From Humidesulfovibrio sp. (lineage in GTDB: Bacteria; Desulfobacterota; Desulfovibrionia; Desulfovibrionales; Desulfovibrionaceae), in assembly GCA_031292175.1 (NCBI GenBank), contig JARLHQ010000032.1, forward strand, positions 124,001 through 188,000: a DNA stretch of 64,000 nucleotides, in the 5' to 3' direction. The notes beneath the pieces are model-generated. The model was not told the DNA's origin and ran no database searches. It saw only the letters and a program-made list of their open reading frames with translations. This document shows, in pieces, positions 42,778 through 50,590 of this stretch; position 1 is the first letter of the stretch, and each line of letters starts with the position of its first letter. Both the position numbers and the translations under genes were made by a program.

Positions 42778-44525
42778 GCGCCGCCCTGGTCGAGGCGCGG
42801 GAGCTCGCCTTCCGCTACGCACCCGGGGCGGCCCTCGCGCTCGAAGGCGTCACGGCGGACATCCGCCCGGGCCGCGTCACCGGGCTTGTGGGCCCGGACG
42901 GCGCGGGCAAAACCACTTACATCCGCCTTCTGGCCGGTCTGCTCGACGCAAGCTCCGGCAGCGTCTCGGTGCTTGGCCTCGATCCGGCGGCGCAGTCCGA
43001 TGCCCTGCACGAGCGCATCGGCTACATGCCGCAGAAGTTCGGCCTGTATGAGGATCTGAGCGTGGCCGAGAACATGCGGCTCTTCGCCGAGGTGCGCGGG
43101 CTGCCCGCGGCCGAGCGCACCGCCACCTTCGACCGGCTGCTGCACTTCACGGGGCTTGCCCCCTTCACCAAACGCCTGGCCGGGCGGCTCTCCGGCGGCA
43201 TGAAGCAGAAGCTGGGCCTGGCCTGCGCCATGATCCGACGGCCGGAGCTGCTGCTGCTCGACGAGCCCAGCGTGGGCGTGGATCCCATCTCGCGGCGCGA
43301 ACTGTGGCGCATGGTCCGCGCGCTGGCCGACGAGGGCATCGGCGTGCTCTGGAGCACCTCCTACCTCGACGAGGCCGAGGGCTGCGACGAGGTGCTTCTG
43401 CTCTCCGCCGGGCGGCTGCTTTTTTCGGGACTGCCCGCGGAGATGACCGGCCGCGTGACCGGCCGCGTGGTCCAGGTGCGCGGCGTCTCGGGCAATCGCC
43501 GCAGCGTTCTGCGCCGGGCGCTGGGCCAGCCGGGGGTCATGGACGGCGTCATCCAGGGCAGGCACGTGCGCCTCGTGTTGGCATCCGACGCACCGCCGCC
43601 GGACGTGGAGGCCATCCGCGCCGGGCCGGAAGCCGTGGTCGTCCCGGTTCCACCGCGCTTCGAGGACGCCTTTCTGGACATCCTGGGCGGCGGCCCTGGC
43701 GGGGTCTCGCCGCTTGCCGAGCACATGGAGAACAAGCCGCACAGCGAAGGCAGCGTGGTGGAGGCCCGTGGCCTCACCAAACGTTTCGGCGACTTTACCG
43801 CGGCCCAGGACATTGACTTCGCCATCAGGCAGGGCGAGATCTTCGGCCTGCTTGGCCCCAACGGCGCTGGCAAGTCCACCACCTTCAAGATGATGTGCGG
43901 CCTGCTCAAGCCCACGGCAGGCCAGGCCCTGGTGGATGGGCTGGTGCTGGGCAAGTCGAAGGGGGCTGCGCGCTCGCGCATCGGCTACATGGCCCAGAAG
44001 TTCTCGCTTTACGGCACGCTCTCGGTGCGCCAGAATCTGGAGTTCTTCTCCGGGGTCTACGGCCTGGAGGGCGCGCGGCGCTGGAACGCCGTGGAGGGCA
44101 TGATCGAGACCTTCGCGCTCTCCCCGCACCTTTCCGCCTCCGCCGATACGCTGCCTCTCGGCTTCAAGCAGCGCCTGGCGCTCGCCTGCGCTGTGATGCA
44201 CGAGCCCCCGGTGCTTTTCCTGGACGAGCCCACCTCCGGCGTTGACCCCATCACCCGGCGCGAGTTCTGGACGCACATCAACGGCATGGTGGAGCGCGGG
44301 GTCACGGTGATGGTCACCACGCACTTCATGGACGAGGCCGAGTACTGCGACCGCATCGGGCTGGTGTATCGCGGCCGGGTCATCGCCATCGGCTCGCCCG
44401 ACGACCTGAAGGAGAAGGTGCGGAGCGAGGTCCTGCCCGAGCCCACCCTGGAGGACGCGTTCGTGGGCCTGGTGGAGGCCGACGACCAGGCCGGCGACAG
44501 CGAGCGGCGCAAGGAGGCGGCATGA
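42774..44525 (+). CDS. ybhF: Tandem ABC ATPase of an efflux pump, YbhF-like
   Basis: 583 residues with two complete nucleotide-binding domains (E. coli YbhF about 578). Walker A: GPDGAGKTT (about 40) and GPNGAGKST (about 360). Walker B: LLLLDEPSVGVD and VLFLDEPTSGVD. The first signature is LSGGMKQK; the second reads LPLGFKQR, a departure from LSGGQ that suggests two unequal ATP sites. It overlaps both neighbours by four bases. It powers the YbhS/YbhR-like permeases. Confidence 0.92.
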   Translation: MSAALVEARELAFRYAPGAALALEGVTADIRPGRVTGLVGPDGAGKTTYIRLLAGLLDASSGSVSVLGLDPAAQSDALHERIGYMPQKFGLYEDLSVAENMRLFAEVRGLPAAERTATFDRLLHFTGLAPFTKRLAGRLSGGMKQKLGLACAMIRRPELLLLDEPSVGVDPISRRELWRMVRALADEGIGVLWSTSYLDEAEGCDEVLLLSAGRLLFSGLPAEMTGRVTGRVVQVRGVSGNRRSVLRRALGQPGVMDGVIQGRHVRLVLASDAPPPDVEAIRAGPEAVVVPVPPRFEDAFLDILGGGPGGVSPLAEHMENKPHSEGSVVEARGLTKRFGDFTAAQDIDFAIRQGEIFGLLGPNGAGKSTTFKMMCGLLKPTAGQALVDGLVLGKSKGAARSRIGYMAQKFSLYGTLSVRQNLEFFSGVYGLEGARRWNAVEGMIETFALSPHLSASADTLPLGFKQRLALACAVMHEPPVLFLDEPTSGVDPITRREFWTHINGMVERGVTVMVTTHFMDEAEYCDRIGLVYRGRVIAIGSPDDLKEKVRSEVLPEPTLEDAFVGLVEADDQAGDSERRKEAA

Positions 44526-45664
44526 GCTCCCCGGCATCCAGAAGGCTCGCGGCGCGGCGGCTTCTGGCCATTATCCAGAAGGAGGCGCTGCAGATCGTGC
44601 GCGACCCCTCATCCATCCTCATCGGCTTCATCCTGCCGGTGTTTTTGACGCTCCTCGCAGGCTTCGCCACCAACCTGGACATCGACCACGTGCCCATCGG
44701 ACTGGTGCTTGAGGACTCCTCGCCCGAGGCCCAGGGCTTGGCGGCGGCTTTCCTGGCCACCAAATACTTCAACACGCGCGTGGGCTACGACCGCCGCGAG
44801 TTTACGGACGATCTGGTGGCGGGGAAGGTGCGCGGTATCGTGGTCATCCCGCAGACCTTCAGCCGCAGCCTGGCCCGCGCCAGCGAGAGCGTGCCGTTTC
44901 AGGTCATCGCCGACGGCTCGGAGCCGAACACCGCGACCTTCACCCAGAACTACGCACAGGGCGTGTGGCTCTCCTGGATGCAGATCCGCGCACAGGGGAA
45001 GGGCGCGGAATTCAACCAGCCGGTGTCGCTGGAGCCGCGCACCTGGTACAACCAGGAGCTGGTGAGCCTGAACAGCCTGCTGCCCGGCGGCATGGCCATC
45101 AACCTGACGCTCATCGGCGCGCTCTTGACCGCGCTGGTGGTGGCGCGCGAGTGGGAGCGCGGCACCATGGAGGCCATGCTCGCCACGCCGGTGGGGCGCT
45201 TTGAGATGCTGTTCGGCAAGCTTGTGCCCTATTTTCTGCTGGGCATGGTGGCCATGTTCATCTGCCTGGGCATCACGCTGGTGGTGTTCCACGTGCCCTT
45301 CCGCGGCTCGATCTTCGCTCTGCTCACAGTGTCGGCGGTGTTCATGGTCTCGGCCCTCGGGCTCGGGCTGTTCATCTCCTCCATCGCGCGCAGCCAGTTC
45401 GTGGCCGCCCAGTCGGCCATTCTGGCGGCGTTTCTGCCGGCCTACTTCCTTTCCGGCTACGTGTTCGAGCCCGCGGGCATGCCCCTGCCCATCCGGGTTC
45501 TGTCCCATGCCATCGCGGCCCGTTACTACGTGTCCTGCCTGAAGACCATCTTCCTGGTGGGCGATGCCTGGGAGCAGCTTCTGCCGAACATGCTTGGCAT
45601 GGCGGCCATCGCCGTGGTGCTCCTCGGGCTGACCATCCGCAACACGGCGAGGAAGATCGCATGA
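44522..45664 (+). CDS. ybhS: ABC-2 permease, YbhS-like
   Basis: 380 residues (E. coli YbhS 377). An N-terminal cytoplasmic helix with QKEALQIVRDPSSI, TM1, a periplasmic domain of about 150 residues (VPIGLVLEDSSPEAQGLAAAF) and five C-terminal helices including LNSLLPGGMAINLTLIGALLTALVVAREWERGTMEAMLATPV are typical of ABC2_membrane_3 proteins. It forms a heterodimer with the next gene product (inference from the family). Confidence 0.92.
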   Translation: MSSPASRRLAARRLLAIIQKEALQIVRDPSSILIGFILPVFLTLLAGFATNLDIDHVPIGLVLEDSSPEAQGLAAAFLATKYFNTRVGYDRREFTDDLVAGKVRGIVVIPQTFSRSLARASESVPFQVIADGSEPNTATFTQNYAQGVWLSWMQIRAQGKGAEFNQPVSLEPRTWYNQELVSLNSLLPGGMAINLTLIGALLTALVVAREWERGTMEAMLATPVGRFEMLFGKLVPYFLLGMVAMFICLGITLVVFHVPFRGSIFALLTVSAVFMVSALGLGLFISSIARSQFVAAQSAILAAFLPAYFLSGYVFEPAGMPLPIRVLSHAIAARYYVSCLKTIFLVGDAWEQLLPNMLGMAAIAVVLLGLTIRNTARKIA

Positions 45665-46773
45665 AGTTCTCCCGCGTTAAGGCCCTCGTGATCAAGGAAC
45701 TGCTCGCCGTGCTGCGCGACAAGAAGAGCCGCATGGTGCTCATCATGCCGCCGCTCATGCAGCTGACCATCTTCGCCTTCGCCGCGACCATGGAGGTCAA
45801 GAACATCGAGCTTGCCGTGCTGGATAAGGACGGCGGCAAGGCTGCGGTGGAGCTGGTGCAACGCTTCAACGGCTCGCCCTCGTTCACGCGGGTGTTCCCC
45901 TTATCCAGCCAGGGCGAGGTCGCGCCCACGCTGGAGGGGGAGAAGGCCATGGCCGTGCTCGTCATCGACGAGGACTTCTCGCGCGATGTGGCTGCGGGCC
46001 GGCCCGCCAAGGCGCACATCCTGCTCGACGGCCGGCGCAGCAACGCCGCGCAGATCGTGCAGGGCTACGCCCAAAGCATTGTGCAGCAATACAACACCGA
46101 CCTGGCCGCGCGAGCGCAGCAGGTCGGCCCGCCCGCGACGCTTGTGGCGCGCAACTGGTTCAATCCCAATCTGGAATACCTCTGGTTCACGGTGCCCAAC
46201 CTCATCGGGATGTTGAGCATGGTCGTGGGGCTCATCGTCACGGCGCTTTCCGTGGCGCGCGAGCGGGAGATGGGCACCTTTGACCAGCTCCTCGTGTCGC
46301 CCATTTCGCCACAGGAGATTCTGGCGGGCAAGACCATTCCGGCCATGATCCTCGGTTTTTTGGAGAGCCTCCTCATTACCAGCGTGGCGGTTTTTCTCTT
46401 CCACATTCCCTGCGTCGGCTCGTTGTGGTCGCTGTTCGTGAGCCTGCTGCTCTTCCTGTTTTCGGTGGTGGGCTTCGGGCTGTTCATCTCCTCTCTGTGC
46501 AACACCCAGCAGCAGGCCATCCTGGGCACCTTCACCTTCATGATGCCGGCCACGCTGCTTTCCGGCTTCGCCACCCCCATCGAGTCCATGCCGCGCTTCC
46601 TGCAGATCGTTTCCCTGGCCAACCCCATGCGGCACTTCCTGGTGGCGGTGCGCGGCATCATGCTCAAGGGCATGCCTTTTTTCACCGTGCTCGGCATCGT
46701 CTGGCCCCTGGCGGTCATCGCGGTGGTGACGCTAACCTTGGCGAACTGGCTTTTCCGGCGGGGATTGGAGTAG
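45661..46773 (+). CDS. ybhR: ABC-2 permease, YbhR-like
   Basis: 370 residues (E. coli YbhR 368), paralogous to the preceding protein. The order is KALVIKELLAVLRDKKSRMVLIMPP, a periplasmic domain with ELAVLDKDGGKAAVELVQRF, then NLIGMLSMVVGLIVTALSVAREREMGTFDQLLVSPI and a final IESMPRFLQIVSLANPMRHFLVAVRGIMLKG. It is the last gene of the exporter operon. The spacer downstream contains the ssrA-like relic, not a terminator in this direction. Confidence 0.92.
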   Translation: MKFSRVKALVIKELLAVLRDKKSRMVLIMPPLMQLTIFAFAATMEVKNIELAVLDKDGGKAAVELVQRFNGSPSFTRVFPLSSQGEVAPTLEGEKAMAVLVIDEDFSRDVAAGRPAKAHILLDGRRSNAAQIVQGYAQSIVQQYNTDLAARAQQVGPPATLVARNWFNPNLEYLWFTVPNLIGMLSMVVGLIVTALSVAREREMGTFDQLLVSPISPQEILAGKTIPAMILGFLESLLITSVAVFLFHIPCVGSLWSLFVSLLLFLFSVVGFGLFISSLCNTQQQAILGTFTFMMPATLLSGFATPIESMPRFLQIVSLANPMRHFLVAVRGIMLKGMPFFTVLGIVWPLAVIAVVTLTLANWLFRRGLE

Positions 46774-46830
46774 GAGGACCACAGGCGGCCCTGCGCGGGA
46801 CACTTCTGGGAAGAACGGCGCGCGATCAAG

Positions 46831-46895
46831 AAAGGGCTTACGAACGTAATCGCAAGCCCTTGATCTATCGAGTGGTGGGGCTGGAGAAAATTGAA
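46831..46895 (-). repeat. Left copy of a 65-bp direct repeat: degenerate tmRNA/tRNA 3' end plus terminator stem (att-like)
   Basis: On the minus strand it reads as a worn tRNA-like 3' end closing in CCAGCCCCACCA, then CTCGATAGATC and a hairpin AAGGGCTTGCGA... with CCCTTTCTTG after it. It matches 49858-49922 at 55 of 65 positions. The T-arm is eroded (TTCAATTTTCTCC), so no tRNA or tmRNA can form. Confidence 0.7.
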
Positions 46896-47030
46896 GCTGT
46901 GATTTATGACGGTAGACGTAACCGTCGGCCGGAACCCGCTCGCATCCTCTTCACCTTGATCCTCTTTGCGGCTATGCTCCCGCCAAGCGAACCCAACAAG
47001 CAAGGCAACCTGCCCCGAGGATCGACCATC

Positions 47031-47378
47031 ATGCCACAGAAACAATGCCGCCAGACCCGCCACCTGCCAGCTTTCATTCTCCTCGTGGTGGCCGAGGCGC
47101 CTCTGCATGGGGGGGGCATCCACACAGCCCTCATGGAACGGTTGCCCGGCCTCAAACCGGACACCGGAGCCATCTACCGGACGCTCCAGGCGCTGGAGGC
47201 CGAGGGCGAGCTTTCATTCGCCTGGGACACCTCGAACCCTGGCCCGGCCCGCAAGGTTTACCGCCTGACTCCCAAGGGCTGGGAGCGTCTTGCCGTCTGG
47301 AAAGGCGAAATCGAGCACCGCTTGAGTTTGCTGCAGGGTTTCCTCTCCGCCTACGATCGCTTGTCCCATCCAGCATAA
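47031..47378 (+). CDS. PadR-family transcriptional regulator
   Basis: 115 residues from the ATG at 47031 (CGAGG ten bases upstream); the long upstream frame is a shadow. A winged helix of PadR type: LPAFILLVVAEAPLHGGGIHTALMERLPGLKPDTGAIYRTLQALEAEGEL, then the wing with KVYRLTPKGWERL and a C-terminal dimer helix. Three Gly replace part of the usual GYE/GYD loop. It is the first gene inside the repeat-bounded cassette and probably controls the permease operon that follows, whose promoter carries a palindrome. Confidence 0.85.
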   Translation: MPQKQCRQTRHLPAFILLVVAEAPLHGGGIHTALMERLPGLKPDTGAIYRTLQALEAEGELSFAWDTSNPGPARKVYRLTPKGWERLAVWKGEIEHRLSLLQGFLSAYDRLSHPA

Positions 47379-47481
47379 GCCTCCCCAAGCAGCCGCTTCA
47401 CGGCCTTCCCTGGCGCCATGAACAGCACTTCCTCTCGCAGGGGGTCTGCGGGTGGATTTCGTGCGCCCTTGCTCCGGGCGC

Positions 47482-47510
47482 TTGACAAGTTTCTGTGTGG
47501 TTCATATGCT
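47482..47510 (+). promoter_or_regulatory. Strong sigma70 promoter of the permease operon
   Basis: TTGACA at 47482-47487, exactly 17 bases, TATGCT at 47505-47510. Start expected near 47517, with a perfect ribosome site AAGGAGGTG at 47541-47549. Confidence 0.75.
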
Positions 47511-47517
47511 GTAATTG

Positions 47518-47529
47518 ACATCTAGATGT
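47518..47529. promoter_or_regulatory. Perfect palindrome at the transcription start, candidate operator
   Basis: ACATCTAGATGT, a perfect 12-bp palindrome immediately after the -10. ATGT/ACAT half-sites are typical of PadR-family operators, and a PadR gene lies 140 bases upstream. Confidence 0.5.
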
Positions 47530-47554
47530 TTATTGCACCTAAGGAGGTGTCCTC

Positions 47555-48028
47555 ATGCTCTCCCTTGCCTTGTACGCTCTCGCGGTAATCGCGCTTCTCC
47601 TCTCAAACTGGAAGGATCCGGCGCGGACCCGCCAGGGCGTGCGCCTTGGTTTGCGCTCCCTGATGAACCTGGCGCCGAACCTGCTGGGCATGGTCGCCCT
47701 GGTGGGCTTGGTGCTGGCCTTGCTGCCGCCGGAACTACTTTCGGATCTGTTCCGTCACAGCGGGCTGGCCGGATTCGCGCTGGTCGCCGCCGTCGGCTCG
47801 CTGGTCACCATGCCCGCCCCTGTGGCCTTCCCTTTGGCCGGATCTCTGCTCAAGCTTGGGGTGAGCCTGCCTTCCCTGGCGGCCTTCATAACCACGCTGA
47901 CCATGGTGGGTGTGGTCACCGCGCCTATGGAGACGGCGCATTTCGGCAAGCGCTTCACAATGATCCGGCAGAGCCTGAGCTTTCTCCTGGCCATCACCAT
48001 CGGCGCGCTCATGGGGGTGACGCTGTGA
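47555..48028 (+). CDS. Half-permease (DUF318/ArsP-like), N-terminal part
   Basis: 157 residues, about four membrane helices. LMNLAPNLLGMVALVGLVLALLPPELLSDLF and VTMPAPVAFPLAGSLLKLGVSLPSLAAFITT carry the permease family's motif around PAPVAFPLAG. In the single-chain PF03773-type permeases two such halves are joined. Here the second half is encoded next, with a four-base GTGA overlap. It may export an organo-arsenical or other compound; this is not demonstrated. Confidence 0.75.
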   Translation: MLSLALYALAVIALLLSNWKDPARTRQGVRLGLRSLMNLAPNLLGMVALVGLVLALLPPELLSDLFRHSGLAGFALVAAVGSLVTMPAPVAFPLAGSLLKLGVSLPSLAAFITTLTMVGVVTAPMETAHFGKRFTMIRQSLSFLLAITIGALMGVTL

Positions 48029-48564
48029 AGGCCCGGTTCAAGCCATACGGCCTGGTCCTGGCGGTGGCGCTCATCGAGCTGGTTTTGGGCTTTACCCATC
48101 CGGCACTGGCGTGGCGGTCGGTCGGAAACTCTGCGGAATTCCTCGGCGAAGTGCTGGCCGTTTTGCCGCCGGTGATGCTGCTCATGGGCCTTCTGGATGT
48201 CTGGGTGCCGCGAAGGCTTGTGGAGGGACACCTCGGGCCGGGTTCCGGCCTGCGCGGGGTGGTGCTTGCCTTCCTGTTGGGCACGGCAGCGGCCGGACCG
48301 CTCTATGCGGCCTTTCCCCTGGCCGTGTCCCTGGGCCGCAAGGGCGCGCGGGTGGCCAACATCGCCATCTTCCTGGGCTCCTGGGCGAGCATCAAGATTC
48401 CGATGCTGGTGATGGAAAGCAGCTTCATCGGGCTTCGGTTCGCGCTCTTGCGGTTGGCCTTTACCGTGCCCGGCGTGGTGGCGGTGGGCTTTCTCATGGA
48501 ACGGCTGGTTCCGGAGGGAGGGCAGAGCGCCGTTGCTGGATTGATTGTCGAAGAAGCTTCTTGA
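48025..48564 (+). CDS. Half-permease (DUF318/ArsP-like), C-terminal part
   Basis: 179 residues from a GTG at 48025, translationally coupled to the first half. Four or five helices; GTAAAGPLYAAFPLAVSLGRKGARVANIAIFLGSWASIKIPMLVMESSFIG contains the mirror of the first half's PAPVAFPLAG motif. The two genes probably form one transporter with internal pseudo-symmetry. Confidence 0.75.
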   Translation: MKARFKPYGLVLAVALIELVLGFTHPALAWRSVGNSAEFLGEVLAVLPPVMLLMGLLDVWVPRRLVEGHLGPGSGLRGVVLAFLLGTAAAGPLYAAFPLAVSLGRKGARVANIAIFLGSWASIKIPMLVMESSFIGLRFALLRLAFTVPGVVAVGFLMERLVPEGGQSAVAGLIVEEAS

Positions 48565-48658
48565 GCTTCGGGGGCGCTGCGGTGGTTGACCGAACGGATG
48601 CGCGGCCAGCGCTATGTCTTCCGCGCTCAAACAATCGCATTCCAGGAGGGGCTTCATC

Positions 48659-49642
48659 ATGATCTCCCGCTTGAACGGAACACCACGACTCGCCGCCGCT
48701 CTGCGCATCCTTTGCGCCTGCCTGATTCTGGGCACAGGCGGCATGGCTCACGCCCAGCAAGGCCAGATGACCGACAAGGGACAGCAGGTGGAGGAGTATC
48801 TGCGCGGCATCTTCAGCAGTCGCAAGGGGGTTGATGTAACGGCGATGACCCGCAAATGGTTGGACATCCCCTACGCCTCGCTCTCCCAGGCCGAGAAACT
48901 GGACATCTATCTGCCGGAGGAGGGCGGCGGGCCCTTCCCGGTCATTTTGGCCATTCATGGCGGGTCGTTTACTGCGGGCGACAAGCGGGATTTTCAGATC
49001 GTGCCCATGCTGGCCGCCACAAGACGCGGATACGCCGTTGTCTCCATCAACTACAGGCTGAGCGGTGAGGCGAGGTTTCCGGCCCAGATCCATGACGTGA
49101 AGGCCGCCATCCGCTGGGTGCGCGCCAACGCCGCGCGCTACTCGCTGGCGGCGGACAAACTTGCCCTGTGGGGAGACTCCGCAGGGGGAAACCTCGCCGC
49201 CCTGGCGGGCGTCACCGGGGGGACGGGCGTTCTGGAGGACAAGGCCATGGGCAATCCGGAGCAGTCCAGCCAAGCCAGCGCTGTTGTGGACTGGTATGGC
49301 CCCATCGACTTCCTGACCATGGGCGACCCCAGGCGGCTGGAGGAGAAGGGCAACAAGCTCATCGGCAAGACGAGCCTGGAGGCCCCGGAGCTTTACCGGG
49401 CGGCCTCGCCCGAGAGCCACATCCGCCCGGGCGTCCCGCCAATCCTCATCCAGCACGGGGATGCGGACCAGGTCATTGCGCTGGGACAGTCCGTCCACTT
49501 CGCAGCCAGACTTCGGGCTGCGCTGGGCGAAAAGGTTGTCGCTCTCGATGTCCTCAAGGGTGCGGACCATCTTGATGAACGGTTTACGACTCCGGAAAAC
49601 ATCGCAAGGGTGTTGGATTTTCTGGACGGGCATCTGAGATGA
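48659..49642 (+). CDS. Secreted alpha/beta-hydrolase esterase (HSL/BD-FAE-like)
   Basis: 327 residues from the ATG at 48659 (AGGAGG upstream). A signal peptide ends near AHA (about 31). VILAIHGGSFTAGDKRDF is the oxyanion HGG motif, LALWGDSAGGNLAAL holds the nucleophile Ser (GDSAGG), ILIQHGDADQVI the acid and KGADHLDERF the His. It is similar to carboxylesterases and feruloyl-esterase-like enzymes. It is transcribed after the split permease and lies inside the repeat-bounded cassette. Confidence 0.88.
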   Translation: MISRLNGTPRLAAALRILCACLILGTGGMAHAQQGQMTDKGQQVEEYLRGIFSSRKGVDVTAMTRKWLDIPYASLSQAEKLDIYLPEEGGGPFPVILAIHGGSFTAGDKRDFQIVPMLAATRRGYAVVSINYRLSGEARFPAQIHDVKAAIRWVRANAARYSLAADKLALWGDSAGGNLAALAGVTGGTGVLEDKAMGNPEQSSQASAVVDWYGPIDFLTMGDPRRLEEKGNKLIGKTSLEAPELYRAASPESHIRPGVPPILIQHGDADQVIALGQSVHFAARLRAALGEKVVALDVLKGADHLDERFTTPENIARVLDFLDGHLR

Positions 49643-49857
49643 CGTGGGCAATCTAGCCGAAGCTTGAGAGCCTCAGCCATTTGCAGTGGCCGTGAAGGGA
49701 ACAACGGGGAGGTCGAACGCACTCATCGTGTGCGCCAAGGATATTGGGCAAGTCAGTTTGCCGAAGCTTGAGTGTCGATTGGTGTGGTGGGGTAGGCTGC
49801 TCAATTCGATTCAGCCCGCGCATAAAATGTAGTGCGAAAATGGAGTGCGCCAACGAA
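49643..49857. other. Spacer with short direct repeats inside the cassette's right end
   Basis: GCCGAAGCTTGAG occurs at about 49659 and 49760, each a little after TGGGCAA. No gene is supported. Confidence 0.4.
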
Positions 49858-49943
49858 AAAGGGCTTGCGAATCGCTTCGCAAGCCCTTGATCTATCGAGT
49901 GGTGGAGCTGGAGGGGATTGAACCCGCGGCCTCTTGACTGCCA
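49858..49943 (-). repeat. Right copy of the 65-bp repeat: tmRNA (ssrA)-like 3' end with terminator (att-like)
   Basis: On the minus strand GCGGGTTCAATCCCC-TCCAGCTCCACCA is a near-complete T-arm and acceptor 3' end; CAGCTCCACCA is how the E. coli ssrA ends, and its T-arm (GCGGGTTCAACTCCCGC) is similar. No 5' half precedes it, and the T-stem has one mismatch, so it is not a functional RNA. It is followed by CTCGATAGATC and a perfect 12-bp stem AAGGGCTTGCGA/TCGCAAGCCCTT with a T-run, i.e. a terminator. ssrA 3' ends are favoured integration sites. Confidence 0.7.
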
Positions 49944-49994
49944 TCCAAACAAGGCGGCACATGGACCTTAAAATGATTTGTTTACTTTTTGCCT

Positions 49995-50078
49995 GCACTA
50001 CAAAATAACGACCTTTACGGGACTTTTGTAGTGCGGATTTGTGGTGCAGCCTACCGCAGGCGAAGAGGTCATGACCTC
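49995..50078. repeat. Inverted repeat and perfect palindrome beside the att-like relic
   Basis: GCACTACAAAA (49995-50005) and TTTTGTAGTGC (50024-50034) are perfect 11-bp arms around an 18-base loop. GAGGTCATGACCTC at 50065-50078 is a perfect 14-bp palindrome. Such sites beside an attachment relic fit integrase arm-binding or element-end sequences. Confidence 0.5.
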
Positions 50079-50354
50079 GCGTTCCACGGCGAGTATTGCT
50101 CCAGGGGGGCTGCCCCGTGCGGGGAGCAGGAAAGAAATATCTTACCCAAAGCAAATCAAACTTCGACAGTAATTTCTAACTATTGTCGCTTTGAGCGTCG
50201 CCAGGCACCCAAAAAACTCCTGGCATCATGAAAAATCGGAGCCGTAGGGGCATCTCATGGAAACTACACTCACCGTACCATCTCCGGCGGCTCAGGCATA
50301 CGCGTGTATGGCGTCGCATCAACAGACACATCGTACAAAATACGCCTTCGCTTG
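50079..50354. other. Gene-free tail of the tubulin/VWA island
   Basis: No gene was found. A hairpin CTGCCCC/GGGGAGCAG lies near 50110. The base composition is less GC-rich than the flanking chromosome. Confidence 0.3.
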
Positions 50355-50570
50355 CTACGCGCTATCTGCCTTGCCCTCCAGCACGGGGACGTCATACCGA
50401 GTGAGTCCGGTGTCAAAGTCCATCAGGTTCACAGCCAACACCGCAAAAGGGGCGTTCTTCTGCCCGACGACCTGCGTTAGCCTGAGGGTCTGACCGAAGT
50501 ATAACCATCCGCCCCACCCTGCCAGAACAAGGAAAACCCCGAGGGCAATGAGCCAATGGATACGTTTCGT
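50355..50570 (-). CDS. Small single-helix membrane protein with ACG in place of ATG
   Basis: A 71-codon frame too unusual for gene finders because it has no ATG, GTG or TTG at its start. From ACG at 50570 it reads KRIHWLIALGVFLVLAGWGG, one membrane helix, and then an ordered tail with QKNAPFAVLAVNLMDFD and VPVLEGKADSA before TAG. TAG immediately precedes the ACG, so the frame cannot extend upstream. Either ACG is used as a rare start or an ATG has mutated and the gene is dead. It lies 20 bases after the lipoprotein stop, in line with the island operon. No family recognised. Confidence 0.5.
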   Translation of the reverse strand, partial: TKRIHWLIALGVFLVLAGWGGWLYFGQTLRLTQVVGQKNAPFAVLAVNLMDFDTGLTRYDVPVLEGKADSA

Positions 50571-50590
50571 CTACAACGACCACGCTTGCG

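Noticed and set aside
49858-49952. A functional tRNA or tmRNA gene on the minus strand
   Set aside because: Only the 3' arm is present; no 5' acceptor strand, D-arm or anticodon stem was found in the adjacent sequence.
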